Of a DNA stretch of 64,000 nt, positions 13,208-26,243 are shown in pieces. The DNA lies in assembly GCF_945859705.1 (NCBI RefSeq), contig NC_079137.1, positions 64,016,552 to 64,080,551 on the forward strand. Direction: 5' to 3'. The translations under genes and the position numbers were made by a program. The stretch's first letter is position 1, and each line of letters begins with the position of its first letter. Under the pieces are notes generated by a model. That model saw nothing but the letters and a program-made list of their open reading frames with translations. It did no database searches and was not told the origin of the DNA. This DNA is from Episyrphus balteatus (taxonomy: Eukaryota; Arthropoda; Insecta; Diptera; Syrphidae).

Positions 13208-15545
13208 AAACCATAACCAAACACAATAGACAGAAGAAAATGTGTGTGAAAGAGATGAGAAAGAGCCCTATTTTCTAAAATTTTATTACAACACAACAAC
13301 AATTTTATTGAATTTCTAAAGACAAATCGATCGATCAGTGTTCAGAATTTCATAAATTCGTATTTCACTTTTTAACAAAAAATATTTCAACAAAAATATA
13401 AAAATAATAATTGTAATTATATTTAAAATAATATTCAATTAAAAAAAAAAAAAAACCGAGGCATGTTCTACATACTCAAAATGGTAAGTCAAGATTTAAA
13501 AAAAAAAATAAGAAAATAGATTTCTTTATCTTTTTAATTTTATTTTTAAAAAATAATCTTAAAGTAAATTTTTAAAAACCCGCCATCCAAAAAATAATTT
13601 TTAAAACATTTCTTAATTATTATGATATATGACTGTTAAATTATAAAATTTAAACATTTTTTTTTATTTATGTAGTTTGACAAAAATATTAAAAAATGTA
13701 GTTTTTTGATTGTTAAGGTGTCCAAATTATAATTTTTTTATTTATTTAACTTAATATTTTTTGTTTTATAAAAAAAAATATATATATTTTCTATTAGATT
13801 AAAAAAATACTTACACACAAAATTAAATATAATATATTTCAAACTTTCGATAAACATATTTAAAGGCTGATTTACAAGTAAAGAAAAACAAATTAAATAA
13901 AAAAATATACCTAGACATCAACATTGCAGTTTGCCAAAAGAATCTCCTTTTAAACAAAAATAAGAAAAAAATATTAAATAAAAATATTACATTCATATAA
14001 ATAGATAGTATAAGAGCTAAAACCCCATAACATTAGAAACAATATTTAATAATAATAAATTATTCCAATCAATGTAATATAAACTGATTTGTATTTGATT
14101 TTCTATGTGATCCAACGTTTTTAAGTTTATTATTTTTATCTACGCCAAAAAAAGTAAAACAATTATCAACAACTATTTCCACTTAGAATAGACAAATTAT
14201 TTTAGAAAATTACCGTAAATTAGACAACCGGAAGAATTTTGGTACTTGCTACAAATAACTGTAAATATTTTCTCATTTACATAAATGCGAAACTTTATAA
14301 CTTAAGAACTTCAAAGTAATTAGAAATCGTTTCATTTGAGACCAGAACTATGTATAACAGGCATGAGGAAACGTAAGTAATTTCATGGCGGGACAACTCA
14401 TCCCATCCAACTCAGCTTAAATTCCTTCTTCTAAACGAAGATCGACAGGAATAAAATTGAGTTTTCAAATAAAGATATCCTAAAAATAGGTCTATGCGGA
14501 TGTGAGTTGAGCTGAGCTAAGTTAAATTAAGGCGACTTAATTCGTTTGAATTGAGTCATGTTGAGCTAATACCTTACATTCATTCATTCAAGTGAAAAAT
14601 GGCTCAAATAACTGTTTTTCTAAGTGAAATGCATAACTTTTATTAGAAATTCCATTGGGGGTTTTGAAGTACCTAACCAAATATGACCGCTTTGGGCAAA
14701 CAATTGATTTTGAAAGTTGAAAAATTAATTTCCACTCGCTTTCTACGAGTTGTCCAAAATTTCGAATTTTAGTTTTTCCTTTTGAGAGTCAGCCTGCCTG
14801 GTGAATGACGGTGTTTCTTCGTGCAGTTGATCACTCACGGTCTTAATTGTACGTGATAAAATTGCTGTAGATACATTTTCAAGTTTTAAAATCGCTCTCC
14901 TGAAAAATTTTTAAACTTGTGGCGCAGACCAATTCTGCATTCATGCGACGATTCTTAATGCCCTAAAAAAAATTCCTAATTCTCTTGACAAATGTTAATA
15001 AAACCGCTTGCTTGTTTCCAATCGGATTAATGAGGACTTTTTACTGTTTATCGACCGATTACTAGCTGAAAAAGTAATTTTTTTGGACTAAACTAAACGT
15101 GTTTGAACCATGAAAAAATATTTTTTCAAAGAAAAAATTTTTAAATGCCCATGTATTAAGCCAATAATTGTAGAAAATTATCAAAAAAAAAAGAAATTTA
15201 TAAAATGCATTCAATCGTGGTTGTGGTAACCAAAAAAGGAAAGATGATTAAATTTAAAATACACTGAACGAAAAAAAGCTAATATTTTCTAAACTGGTTG
15301 CGGTAGAAATTTTTTCTATTTGATTTTATTAAAGTCATAAGCCATTTCAGGCTTATCCATTTTTTACCGGACTTTTATCGCATCGAAAGTTGAACGACAC
15401 TTGCAATAAGGGGCTTTGTTAAAAATTATTTCGATTGTTAGAAGAAATGTATATCTTATGAAGCAACAAACATCCGTATCAATTTTTTTTCTAATTTTTT
15501 TGTCAAGCAGAGGTGTCCCGAGTCGATCTGTAAAGAATGCGACTC
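13208..15545. other. convergent intergenic region
   Basis: This lies between the stop of the plus-strand gene and the 3' end of the aminopeptidase-like gene. The first part should be the 3' UTR of the plus-strand gene. I see no coding motif, RNA gene or clear repeat; sequence is AT-rich to about 14000 and more mixed afterwards. Confidence 0.5.
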
Positions 15546-15551
15546 TTTATT
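15546..15551 (-). terminator. polyadenylation signal of the aminopeptidase-like gene
   Basis: AATAAA on the minus strand, about 115 bases after the stop codon at 15668-15670. Confidence 0.5.
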
Positions 15552-15667
15552 ACTGAAAATTCGAAGCGAATAAAAATGCAAACTTATAATATTGTCACAT
15601 CAATTTAATTAAGCCCAATAAGACATATAATTGTACCAAAAATAAATTCCACATAAAAAATATATTT

Positions 15668-17627
15668 TCACTGAGGATTGTGTTTGCTTTCTTCAGGACA
15701 TGCAATTTGATACAAGAACTGAATCAACGTACGTGTTGGACGTCCTGTCATACGATGGGGTAATAAGTAAGGAACACATCCTTCTTCAGCCAACATTCCA
15801 ACTCCGGTAATATCCAAATGTGCCCAATCGATACATGGTACAAATTGCTTAAGATTGAAAAAAGAAACACTTTAGATAAGTAATAAGTCTTTCAAGACAA
15901 AAAATTAACTTACATGTAAAACAGCTGCAGCAATGCAAGATGAAGCTGGTCCCCAACCCTTGTTGCTTATATCGAAGGCGGTATGTTCTAAAAATGAAAT
16001 CAAAAAAATAATTGTGAAACACTATCATCAAACCTGAGATCAAAACTTACGTGCTACCAATTTCTTGTAATAGTTCCATAATGGCATTCTCCACATTCGA
16101 TCTCCAGTCAAAATGCCAGCCTTCTTAAAACCCTCCCAGATTTCATTCGAATTCGAAAATACCCCACAAGCTGCTCCAGCAAAGGCACTTTTCACTCCAC
16201 CTGCCATGTTGCCCACATCCAAAACTAAACGGGGCTTATGAGTGTTTTGTCCATAGATCAAAGGGTCAGCCATAGCAATAACTCCAATTCTGTCACATTC
16301 CTAAAGATAGAAAAAGTTTTGGAAACGATGTTTTAAGAAAAATTTGGATTTTCAAACCTCAATTGCTAGCGTCTTGTCATTAAGACAAGTTATGACATCT
16401 CCTGGTTTGCAGCACAATCCAGAAGGCATATTTTCACAAAGTGGAATGATAGCTGCAATATTGACTGGCAGTGATAAAGCTGCAGCTGCACGAATTGCAG
16501 CGACAACTACAGCTGCTCCAGCCATTGAGGATCTATAATGATTCATTGGCTTGTCTCGTAATGAAAGGCCACCACTAAAATTTGAAAACATATTTATGAT
16601 AAGAATTTAATACGTGTCCAAGTACAAACCTATCGAAAGTAATTCCCTTGCCAACTATCATAACTGGCTTATCTTCGGGTGAAGTACCACAATAGCTGAT
16701 TTCAAGGAACACTGGAGGTTCACATGAGCCCTTAGCAACCATTAGAAACGAATTCAAGTGATTTGCTTCGATCCAATTGATAGTCCTTACTTCGACAGTA
16801 ACTCCACAAGGACAAAGAGCATCGACTGCTGCCTGAGCAAATGCAGTTGGTGTCATTAAATTTGCTGGGCTATCAGTAAGCTTGCGTGCTAAATTCTGAG
16901 CTTCAGCTTTGAACAGGCCTCGTGTCCATGCATCAATATCAGGTGATTCGAATAGACACAACTGTGGTGTTATCATTCGCTTGCTTTTCTGTTTATTGTC
17001 TTGGTAGCGAAATGTTGCAATAGCAGCACCTTCGGCTGCTTGCTCGGGGTATTCCATAGCATCAACATGAACTTCAGTACAACCAAGGAGCTGAAGCTCT
17101 CTAGCACCTATTCCAGCGCAAACTCTAGCATTTTCCATACCTTCTTCGATGACTTCAGTACTGTCATATTCAGCACCCTCCTGACCAAGTCCAATAACAG
17201 CTATTGAATGAAATTCAGGATCGACTTTTTGGAATACTTTGCCTTTCCCCAGAACTCCGCTGATATTTGTTCTAAGGCAGTAAAAAAAATTATATTAAAT
17301 TATATGGAAGTTTATGAACTTACTCCTGAATCAATTCCATTATCTTGCCATGTGTCTTATCATCGAACTTCTCGGCAATGGGAGTCAGCTTTGGAGGCTT
17401 TTCACCTTCTTTTTCATACAATCCTAGCACTAAACCTTTCTATAAAATAATTTTGGTATTAAAGATTTTCCGGTTTGATAAAATCAAAAGGATCTCACCA
17501 CAGGAGCTCTTGCTTCTTCAGACTTAGTCGAGTATCGAACCTTGGATCTTGGTTTTGAAAGCCATAATTTGTTTGAAAAACGCGAAAAATTTGAATTTTG
17601 AACGGGTTTTATTAGACGTTGCAACAT
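15668..17627 (-). CDS. sperm-type leucyl aminopeptidase (M17), inactive site, frameshifted
   Basis: Seven exons on the minus strand: 17499-17627, 17324-17439, 16630-17271, 16358-16574, 16051-16300, 15914-15988 and 15668-15847, about 535 residues. The first 40 residues are Arg/Ser-rich with no acidic residues before KSEE, like a mitochondrial leader. The M17 fold is clear: VGKGITFDSGG, PLCENMPSG, GDRMWRMPLW, WAHLDI, MTGRPTRTL. Of the usual metal and catalytic residues, the first Lys and Asp remain (K290, D295). The second Lys is R302, the next Asp is S312, and the NTDAEGRL box is replaced by ECDRIGVI, keeping D371 but losing the Glu (I373) and Arg (V375). That pattern, with PASSCIAAAVL and FVPC-DWAHLDI, matches fly S-Lap proteins, which are built into sperm mitochondrial derivatives, so a structural role is likely. 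Exon 6 has one base too many in the run aaaggg (plus-strand 15958-15963). As written, the frame is lost before PASSC, giving a pseudogene or a sequence error. Confidence 0.9.
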
Positions 17628-17939
17628 TTTCTTAACTTTTAAGAACTTTTTGTAGGGTCTTAACTAAAATTTTTAAAAAGGACTCGCAGCTTTAAAATGT
17701 ATGTATGAAATAACAAATAACGATTGATATCGAAAATGAAATATTGAATGAAAATAAAAGAAATTGATTTGTATTTGATTGAATACTTTGGAATTTTTTA
17801 AAATAAAATAGCTCGGTAGGTTTTGGGCAAAGTAGTTTTAAGTGTACTTATGTTTAAGTGGTTTAGGGCATTAGACCTCCATGAATAGTGATAATAAAGA
17901 GGTTCTGTCGAGTCGAATAAACAGAAATACATACATATG
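17628..17939. other. upstream region of the aminopeptidase-like gene
   Basis: Short AT-rich 5' flank between the start codon and the Tc1-like element. It should hold the promoter, but no clear TATA box or initiator could be picked with confidence. Confidence 0.3.
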
Positions 17940-17941
17940 TA

Positions 17942-18527
17942 CAGTACCTTGCCATATTATTAGGCCCAAGCGAAAAAAATACAATTTTTTGCTTCATGTT
18001 GCTGAATTTTTAAAGTTTTTGTCGAAATATCCTGAATTTTTTGTTGTCTCATTTACTTACTCTTATCATGTAGATACGGATTGACTTAAAAAAATTTAAA
18101 GAATTCAAAAATGTTGATAAAAAATGACGTGCAAAAGGGAATAAGCTCCAAAAGAGGTTTTCTATGGAATTCATGACCGGAATATTTCCAGACGGGTCCA
18201 ATACTTTAATTTTTGTATCGAGGAATAACGTGACATTCTTAACTTTATGACAAAAGCCCCATCTTGCATAAATAGTGAAGCTCTGATCGTCTGGTTATTA
18301 CGTAAGGTTCTTAGATTTTTGGTAGTTTATTTTTTCGTAGAAGACCAGACGAGCAGACCTTCACAGTATGTTATTCCAACTTTTTTTAAGTCAATCCGTA
18401 TCTACGTGGTAAGTGTTAGTAAATGAGACAAAAAAAAATTAAGATATTTCGACAAAAACTTTAAAAACTGAGCAACATGAAAATTTGTAGTTTTTTTGCT
18501 TGGGCCTAATAATATGGCAAGGTACTG
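17942..18527. mobile_element. Tc1/mariner-like non-autonomous element, 155-bp TIRs
   Basis: Long inverted repeats (17942 to about 18092 and about 18378 to 18527) begin CAGTACCTTGCCATATTATT and are flanked by TA on both sides (17940-17941, 18528-18529). A CAGT start with CCTTGC and a TA duplication is typical of Tc1-type elements. The arms are diverged by small indels. The roughly 285-bp middle has no transposase reading frame. Confidence 0.85.
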
Positions 18528-18529
18528 TA

Positions 18530-21500
18530 TATTTTTTGATAAGTCCTTAACCAAACATTGATCGTAGGTCTCATTGATCATAAACATTCATAAGTGGAAG
18601 ATGAAATGTCAATTTTGAATGTTGGTGGTACATAGTTTTAATTTCCTTATTGATCAACACTGTTTAAATTGTTGACCGCATGCTACTCATCAACAATATC
18701 AGTCATTACCGACTTCCAAAAAGGAGGAGGTATTCAATTTGTCTGTATTTTTTTTTTATGTTTGTTTTTGATGATGATTATTTTGGAATTCAACTGCCAT
18801 TTCACTATGAAAACTTTAAAAAAAATTCGCAACAACAACAATGCTTCAAATTTATTTGAGAGGTTCCGTGGGACGGAGCTAATGAAGCTTAAGTCATGGA
18901 TGTAGCTAGACGAGAAATAAGCCTAAGGTGCAAAAAGAAATGAATTTTTATTTGATTATTCACCAATACAGATGTAAAATTCTAGTATTGAGTGGAATCG
19001 ATTAAAACTGTTCCATTAGATTATAAAATGAGAGAAACCAAACAAAAAGTATTAAATTTAGATGTTTCAGGGGTGGAAGAGTATTCAAATGAAATACACT
19101 TGTTTACACGGTTTCCAGATCTTTGCTTAAAACTTCACTCCAAATGAGATTAAAGATTTTGAAAAACTACGTGAAGGAAATTCATACAGAAAGATATGGT
19201 TTTAAGGCATCTATTTTGTCTGCATTGGAACTTAGCCTTAAATTTTTATGAAATACAGGATATACATCGGGATTTCTAAACGGCCAATTGAGAAATTTTA
19301 TTTGTTTAACCTCAAACCAGTCTCTGGGCCTTTCTGGACGTGAATTGGAACATTGATCTTGGCTTCTAAAATTTGTTTAACCACTTTTAATTAGAATGTT
19401 TCTATAAGAATTTCCGCCTTGGAATTTCACTTTTCATATTTCATTTCACAAACATAGACGAATAATGTTCAAATGTGATAAGAAAAGTTAAAAAAAATAA
19501 CGATTGCCTTCATATTGGTGTAACAGAGTGCTGCCAAGCTTGCAGGTGGTCCAAAGAGTCATGTATGGAAATTCAGCATAGCATTCAGCTTTTATTATAG
19601 CTCTACTAAACGTATATAAACAATATTTTTGGCCCATTAAAGTTGCAATGCCCTTGTATCAGATAAAATACCAAAAATTGTGTAATCAGTCTCTAAAAGC
19701 GTTTTGCTTAAAATCGCATCTGCCATGCTTTTTTTTGTGGTTGCAAAAAATATCTAATGGCAACCCTTAAATTTTCGAGTAGCCACAAAATTTATTTTTG
19801 TTTTAAGTTCATTCAAAGTTATTATAATATCATAAAAGCCTTAAAACGTTGGATCACAATTGAAATAAAATACCTCTGGCGCCCTTTTCCCTCTTCTGAT
19901 TCCTAAGACTGTTCAAAATGCAAAATATATAATTCCGTTCGAAAGCATTTATTTATTTTCATTTCAAAAATTACAAGAAAAAAATACAACAACACCCATT
20001 ACATTATTAAAAAACTATGATAATTCCTATTTAATTTATTTAAATAAAATAAATAATTTAACTTAAAATTCAATTATAAATTATATTTTCCCTTGTATAC
20101 GGAATGAATATAAATTATATAAAAAAAATGAAACAGTTAATATCAAGTTTATCATTAAATTAATAAAAAATATTCAAATGATGAATTATAACTTTTTTTA
20201 AAGTTAATAAATAAATTACATGTATTTCTAAATATTTTAGAATTAAGAATAAAAAAAAAAACTTAAAAACAAAAAAAAAATGAGCTTCAGTCTTTTTATA
20301 TAGATAAATTTATAAATATATAAAAAAAAAAACATATGATATTTTTTAAAACAACAAAACAAAAAACAAAACTATTAACTACTTACATTTTTACATGTAA
20401 TTTTTTTTATATATTAAAAAATGACAAATTCATTTATTTGATACAACACATTTTTTTAAATAAGAAAAAAACATTTTTAACATTATTTTCTTAAAAAAAA
20501 AAAAACAAATATCCATTAAACAAAATTACGCTTAAATATAAATGTCTGTATTTTTGATCCTAGGAAAACCTACAAAAAACAAAATTAAAATTAAAAATTA
20601 CATAAATTCATATTAAAATTAATATTAGATTTTAAGAAAATGCGTTTTTATTTCTTTATATAGAAAAAAACAACAACAAAAAATCGTGTTTTTATTACTC
20701 TTACAATTAAATTTCTAAAAAAAATAAACTTATTGTTATGAAAAAAAAGTAATTTCACGAAACACAACACCAATGTTAGTTTTATGAATGAAATGAAATA
20801 TATGTGTAGAATATTTACATATAAAAATATTTGATTGAAATCGTTACAATATTAAATTTATAATATACATTAATATATGTAGGTAATTGGTGTGCGAATA
20901 AATTGTGTTTAAATTAAAAAATAAAAAGAAACAAAAAAATGTATCAGGCCAAAGTAATTTCTAAAATATTTTTTAAAAAATAGGTATATTTCAAGAAAAT
21001 AAAAAGCTATAAACTATGATATACATACAAAATTATGTAAATGTATATTGATTAATTTTTTTTTACTAATTTTAAAATTATTATTGGTAAAATGTATTTT
21101 CTTTTTTATAATACATTTAATACCTATTATATTTAAACAAAACAAAATTTCTTAAATATATGTAGTTTTTAAACAAAAGCATAAATTCTAACTGTTTTTT
21201 AAAACTTGGTTTTGAAAAAAAGAAAAACTTAATAAATTATTCGATTTAATTATAATAAAAATCAAAATATTTTTATTTCATTTTCATACGATCTTGTAGA
21301 ATATGCTGGTAAGTATTCAAAGCTATCCGATAACACGCGAAGTCTTGACGTTGTTTGAGATAAAAAGAATACCAAAACACGTTTGAGCGTTACTGTAGAT
21401 GTAAAAGTATTTTTTAACCTTCAACAAAATTTAACTTTTCTTGAAAATTTTGATATTTAAAACTAAATTTCTATGCAGAGGAGTTAAATCATTCCATATA

Positions 21501-24200
21501 ACAACGAGCAATTGCAATTAAACGTTTAATTCAAAGACTTAGGGCCGGTTTGTTCACACTCGATTATCTTTTAATCAAGGAATTTTGTATGGAATAATCC
21601 TTGATTAAAAGATAATCGACTGTGAACAAACTAGGGCTTAATGGTTTACGGCAAATCCGACCAAGATTTAAGTTTTAAAGATTGTGTGCATTTGAAATAC
21701 TTTGTGGAGAATAAATGTTCTCCTACAAAATTATACTAAAGAATTTTCCCATTTAAATCTCAATAACAGACAAATCCACTGTACTTTGTGCTAACATATG
21801 AATTGTAACTCTGATTCAGTGAACAAAAATGTTACACATACGCCACAGTGACCCATTTTGATGAAACGTCGTTGATTCAAAGTTGAACTACTTTGATTTA
21901 TGTGACTTTATGATACGAAACCATCAAAAATTAACCTATTTTCAACGTTGATTTTAAAATGTTCATCTTCAACGCAAAATCATTCCGAATTATAGTTAAA
22001 TCAATGTGGTTTTCATTGATTTCACGTTGTTCTATGGTGGCTTTTCCCTCAGTGTATGTATAGCTAGCTCTCATAATTTTAACGTCTTTTGTTGGTCGAT
22101 GTTATGATAAACCACTACTTTATACTGTTTCACATTCTGAGAAAAAAAAAAATTAAAAAGTGGTCAAACCTTTTTTCCCAGGAACGGAACGCCCGCATCA
22201 TGCCGAAAAAAGAAGTGTTGATGCTACAGTATTGAAAATCTAATTGAATTTAATGCTAAATAGTTTTACCGAAAAATCAATATGAAGTACTGAGAATTGA
22301 AATGAGACAAATAATAAAATAGGTAAAATGAGGAACATTTATCTGTTGGAGTTTTCACACATTCGTATAATCATCCACATTCATATAATTCCAGTGGGTC
22401 TTTATTCTTATAGCTAAAGTATTTAACAGCTATTTTACGGATGTCAATCCGATCATCGGACTTCTTTATTCCATTTGTATGTTGTGCTTAGTCTAGATAA
22501 CTAGATAAAAACGTCCCGTAAAAAACAATCTTTGTTTATGACACATCTTAAAGTATTTTTCGATGCTTCATTTCATTTAACTAATGAAGAATGCCTTTAA
22601 AAAAAATTGAATTAAAATCGATTTTTTGTTCTGTCGAACATGCTCTGGACATTGTTTACGACACGTAAAACGCATTGAAATCGATTTTAATTCGATTTTT
22701 TTTTTTTTTTTGATAGGAATTCGACATTAAACCAAGATAATCTGACTGCCAAGCAAACTGTTACTGCAGGTAAATTTAAAAATCCCTTCTATTCAAAGTG
22801 TCCCCAAAACATGATAATGTTTTTGCAAAAACGCATACATACAAGTAATAATGTTTCCAATTAAAAGAAATTTAAGCGCTCTTGTCAATATTAATTTAAA
22901 ATTCTTACGAGATTATCACCGAAGTGACTTTAAAACAAAATCGATTAGAATATTTTGAAATTGGAAAGTAAGCTTATCTTTATTATTTGTTATATCGATC
23001 GATCTATTCGAACACCATAGTTTAGTTAGTGTCCGTAATCGCGAGGAATTGTTCAAGAAACGAGAGATTTCTCTTGTGCACTTCGATGGATATATACGGC
23101 TCTATTATCTCAAATATTTTTTGTTTTTGTTTTGTTTCCAAAGTTATTTCTAACATACTTTTTTATTAATGGAGGCGAGTTTCTTTTCTTGGTTTGTGAT
23201 GTTAATAAACGTTTTTTAAAAGTTTTGTTCTTCTCAAATGTTTACCACTTTTGACAACCCGTTTTACCGTTGCCAAACTATATTTTATATCAGTTTTTAG
23301 CTTTATTTTAAGAGCGAAATTATGATGTTTTGTTCATTGCACATTTATCGGCCCATATTGTGGCTGAGTAACTTCGACTTTAAATGTTTTTTCTATATTG
23401 TTCTTTGATATTGCGCAAATAACTGCTTGCTTAATTTTAACTTGTTTGTATTTGTCCCGATGCATCGTAGGTTTCAGCCTGATTCACAAATTTCTTATAT
23501 TTTTCCCTTTTTACTGCGCTTAAAAATTTTTCCCGAACCGTTTTCTTCATTACAGGGTACACAAAATTAGATTTATTGACAGACACAATTTTGAGTCCAA
23601 CTGACTCATGCAACTCATCGTTTATTAACATTTTTGCTTTTGAACCTATTCAGATAAGCTAAAAATTACTTGTTTTTATAAATACATTTGGTCTAGCTAG
23701 CTACACAAAATTAGATTTATGTGAGAGAGCAACGGTAGGCCCCAAGACAATTTTTTTTTTCCTAAACTAAGTGCATAAAGATGTTCCCTCAGTACATACA
23801 TATATAAAAAAGGTGTGTCATTGCAATATATACGAAGAGGGGCTAAAAGTAAGATGAATTAATAGTTGAACCTATTTAGATGAGCGGCAGTGTATATAGT
23901 ATTTTATTTTGAGTTGTTATTGCGAAGAAGTAGATATTCTTGATGCATTTTAATTAATTAATTTCAAACTAAATGGATTCTATGAAATACATAATTGAAT
24001 GTGGGTGTACAACAGTAGGAAGTATGGGCAAGTGACATCGTTGCGCGATGAGTTATTGCATACTTTTCTTTAATTTGCGTTTTGTTCTCTATCGCACATG
24101 ATTGCAATTCTTGAGTTTATAATTTCGGACTCTATTGCAGTCAATAGAATAAAAAAATATGAACTTCAGAGGATTCCTAGTTTAAGGTACATTGATGAAA
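18530..24200. other. intergenic region, no gene found
   Basis: A long AT-rich stretch. From about 19900 to 21300 it is nearly pure A/T with many homopolymers. Apart from the small hairpin element at 21541 I found no coding motif. A 64-residue minus-strand frame at 23437-23631 has no recognisable domain and is not called as a gene. Confidence 0.5.
21541..21638. mobile_element. 98-bp hairpin MITE
   Basis: Arms of about 40 bases pair almost perfectly; the inner 21 bases of each arm (TCGATTATCTTTTAATCAAG core) are identical. The outer end GGCCGGTTTGTTCACACTC resembles the GGCCCAATTTATTCACACTC end of the family at 24874, 27255 and 32920. Confidence 0.8.
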
Positions 24201-24536
24201 GTGATGGGAACCATCGAATGATTTGAACTATCGATAGTCAGTAACTGAATGATTTGAACTATCGAATAGGTCATTCATTCATTAATTTATTCATTCGAAT
24301 AAAAACTATCGAATAAAAACTATCGAATAAAAAAACTATCGTATAACAAAACTATTCGAATGCAAAAACTATCTTTTAAAAAATTTTTCCAATGAAAAAA
24401 CTATCGAATGAAAAATCTATTCGAATAAAATTAGTAACTAAATTAATGAATGTATGAATGATTTAAAACTATCGAATGAATGAATATTTTACAGTTATCG
24501 ATAGTTTGATAGTTATTATTCGATAGTTACCATCAC
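24201..24536. mobile_element. MITE with GTGATGG ends and ACTATCGAAT repeats
   Basis: The ends are GTGATGGgAACcATCGAAT and the reverse complement of GTGATGGTAACTATCGAAT. The interior is made of many diverged copies of AACTATCGAATAAA in both orientations, so it is both a terminal-repeat element and an internal satellite-like array. Confidence 0.7.
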
Positions 24537-24873
24537 TAATTGATGGCATTCAAATCTAATTTTCAAAAAATATGGAGTTACACACTTTTCTGGTTTCATC
24601 GACGATTTGTGGCTTCGCTGTCTTTACGAAATAGAAAAATAAAAAAAAAAAAAAAAACATTTCAGTATTGCTTTCGTGCAATTTTGCTGCTTTTATTTAA
24701 GTTCGATTTGTTCTCTTGTATAATAAATTATAAGACATTCTACAAGATGCATTATCGCACATGGTAAAAAGTTACATTTTTGTTTTTTTTTTATTTGTTT
24801 GTATAATATAGTTGAGTGTATATACTTTTTATATTTTTGAAAATGCGGCCACACAGCACACGGTATACATTTA

Positions 24874-25010
24874 AGGCCTAATTTATTCACTCTCCATTAT
24901 ATTTAAAGTCTCCATTAAAATTAAAAATCTGTCAAATCACATACAAATTTAAAAAACTTCCCGTTTTTATGGAGACTTTAATTTTAATGGAGTGTGAATA
25001 AATTGGACCT
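24874..25010. mobile_element. 135-bp MITE, family A copy 1
   Basis: Terminal repeats AGGCCTAATTTATTCAC and AGGTCCAATTTATTCACAC lead into CTCCATTA and TTAAAGTCTCCATTAAAA. The centre carries CTGTCAAATC-CATACAAA. The same layout recurs at 27255-27388 and 32920-33055. It sits just beyond the 3' end of the phosducin-like gene. Confidence 0.85.
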
Positions 25011-25120
25011 TATAATTTTTTTAATACTACAACCTTACTTAATCTAAAACATAAAATAATTAAAAATAAAATTTATATAAGTAAATCTTGAGAATTTTGA
25101 TGTTGACACCAAAGAACCTT

Positions 25121-25951
25121 TCAATTATACAAATTCTTATCAACAATCATTCCATTCTCCACCAAAAAACTCTCCAAATCGGACGGAAAGAAATCATCGC
25201 TCAAATCATCTGTAATTCGAACAAAATTTCCAATTAAATTATTTGCCTTATAGACGAGTAAAGCAGGCAATCCTTTAGCCCTAAAATCACGACTCATTCC
25301 AGCCACCGAACTGCAAATCTTTGCAAACTTAATTATTTGATAGTCTTGGGCTAAAGTATCAAGGCATTTGTTTAAAGTGGCACAAGCCGACAATGAACGA
25401 TCGTAAATGTGTATAATAATCGTAATATGTTTGTTCTCCTTTTCGACAGCATTTAAAAACTCTTCGTGAGACGTTAAATGGAAAACTTTGCCGAATTTTT
25501 GCAAATGACCACATTGTTGCATCATTTCAGCCATTCGTTTCTTTTGGAATTGCTGAAGGAAATCCTCACTCATCAATTCAGCCATTTCAGCTTCTAATTC
25601 TTCTTCTCTTTTACGAGCTTCATCTTCAGCTGAAGTTGCTGCCGACATGCTTAATTTCTTCATCAATTCGAGACGTTGTTTTTCATTTTCTTCACGTTTT
25701 TGAGCTTCTAATTGTTTGTAGATTTGCCAATCTTGGACAACACCTTTTGGGCCAGTATTTGTTGCAGCTCGATGGGTCATATTTTGTGAGAGTGTTGGTG
25801 GTGCAGGTGGTGCTTGGGATAATGAAGCACCACCGCTTTTGGATTGTTTTTCGCCAGAATCATCGCAATCGTCGTCATTATCTTCACCTTCGCTACTACT
25901 GCAATAGTATTCGAGTTTTTCACCCATTAATTTATCTTCTAAAGTAGCCAT
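25121..25951 (-). CDS. PDCL: phosducin-like protein 1
   Basis: An intronless gene of 276 residues. PhLP1 is a co-chaperone that works with the CCT chaperonin to fold G-protein beta subunits and build beta-gamma dimers in the cytosol. The N-terminus EDKLMGEKLEYYCSSSEGED matches the family, with the Ser triplet at 18-20 before an acidic run, the known CK2 site in the mammalian protein. TNTGPKGVVQDWQIYKQLE (about 64-82) is the conserved beta-gamma-binding helix, and KKLSM follows. Residues 95-145 form a charged helix, and from about 145 a thioredoxin-like domain carries HIYDRSL, LPALLVYKANNLIGNFVRI and DDFFPSDLESFL. The length is slightly below the mammalian protein. The start has upstream AT-rich sequence and no better in-frame ATG. 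Confidence 0.95.
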   Translation of the reverse strand: MATLEDKLMGEKLEYYCSSSEGEDNDDDCDDSGEKQSKSGGASLSQAPPAPPTLSQNMTHRAATNTGPKGVVQDWQIYKQLEAQKREENEKQRLELMKKLSMSAATSAEDEARKREEELEAEMAELMSEDFLQQFQKKRMAEMMQQCGHLQKFGKVFHLTSHEEFLNAVEKENKHITIIIHIYDRSLSACATLNKCLDTLAQDYQIIKFAKICSSVAGMSRDFRAKGLPALLVYKANNLIGNFVRITDDLSDDFFPSDLESFLVENGMIVDKNLYN

Positions 25952-26243
25952 AATTGTTGATTGTTTGTTAAAATTTGTAATTGGTCCCGAGTTGGTTATA
26001 ATTAGTTAATTTAATTTTAAGTTAATTTATGGATTTTTTTTCCAATAACAGAGACAAACCCTTTGAAGAGTGATATGTCAACAAAAAAAAAAAAGTGGCA
26101 GATGTTTGACAAGAAAATTTGGATTTGCTGCGTTTACAGATGGGGGTTAAAATTTAAGTGGGAAACTGAATATGAAAAAATGTAATAGAATGTGTACTAG
26201 AGTACTTTAAGCTCTAATTCGCAAGTTCGCACAGTTGTCAGTT

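Noticed and set aside
19900..21300. Possible AT-rich functional region such as an origin or matrix attachment site
   Set aside because: Extreme A/T content alone is common in this window and is not specific evidence.
23437..23631. 64-residue minus-strand open frame with charged composition
   Set aside because: No splice partner, domain or conserved motif; length is within chance expectation for this sequence.
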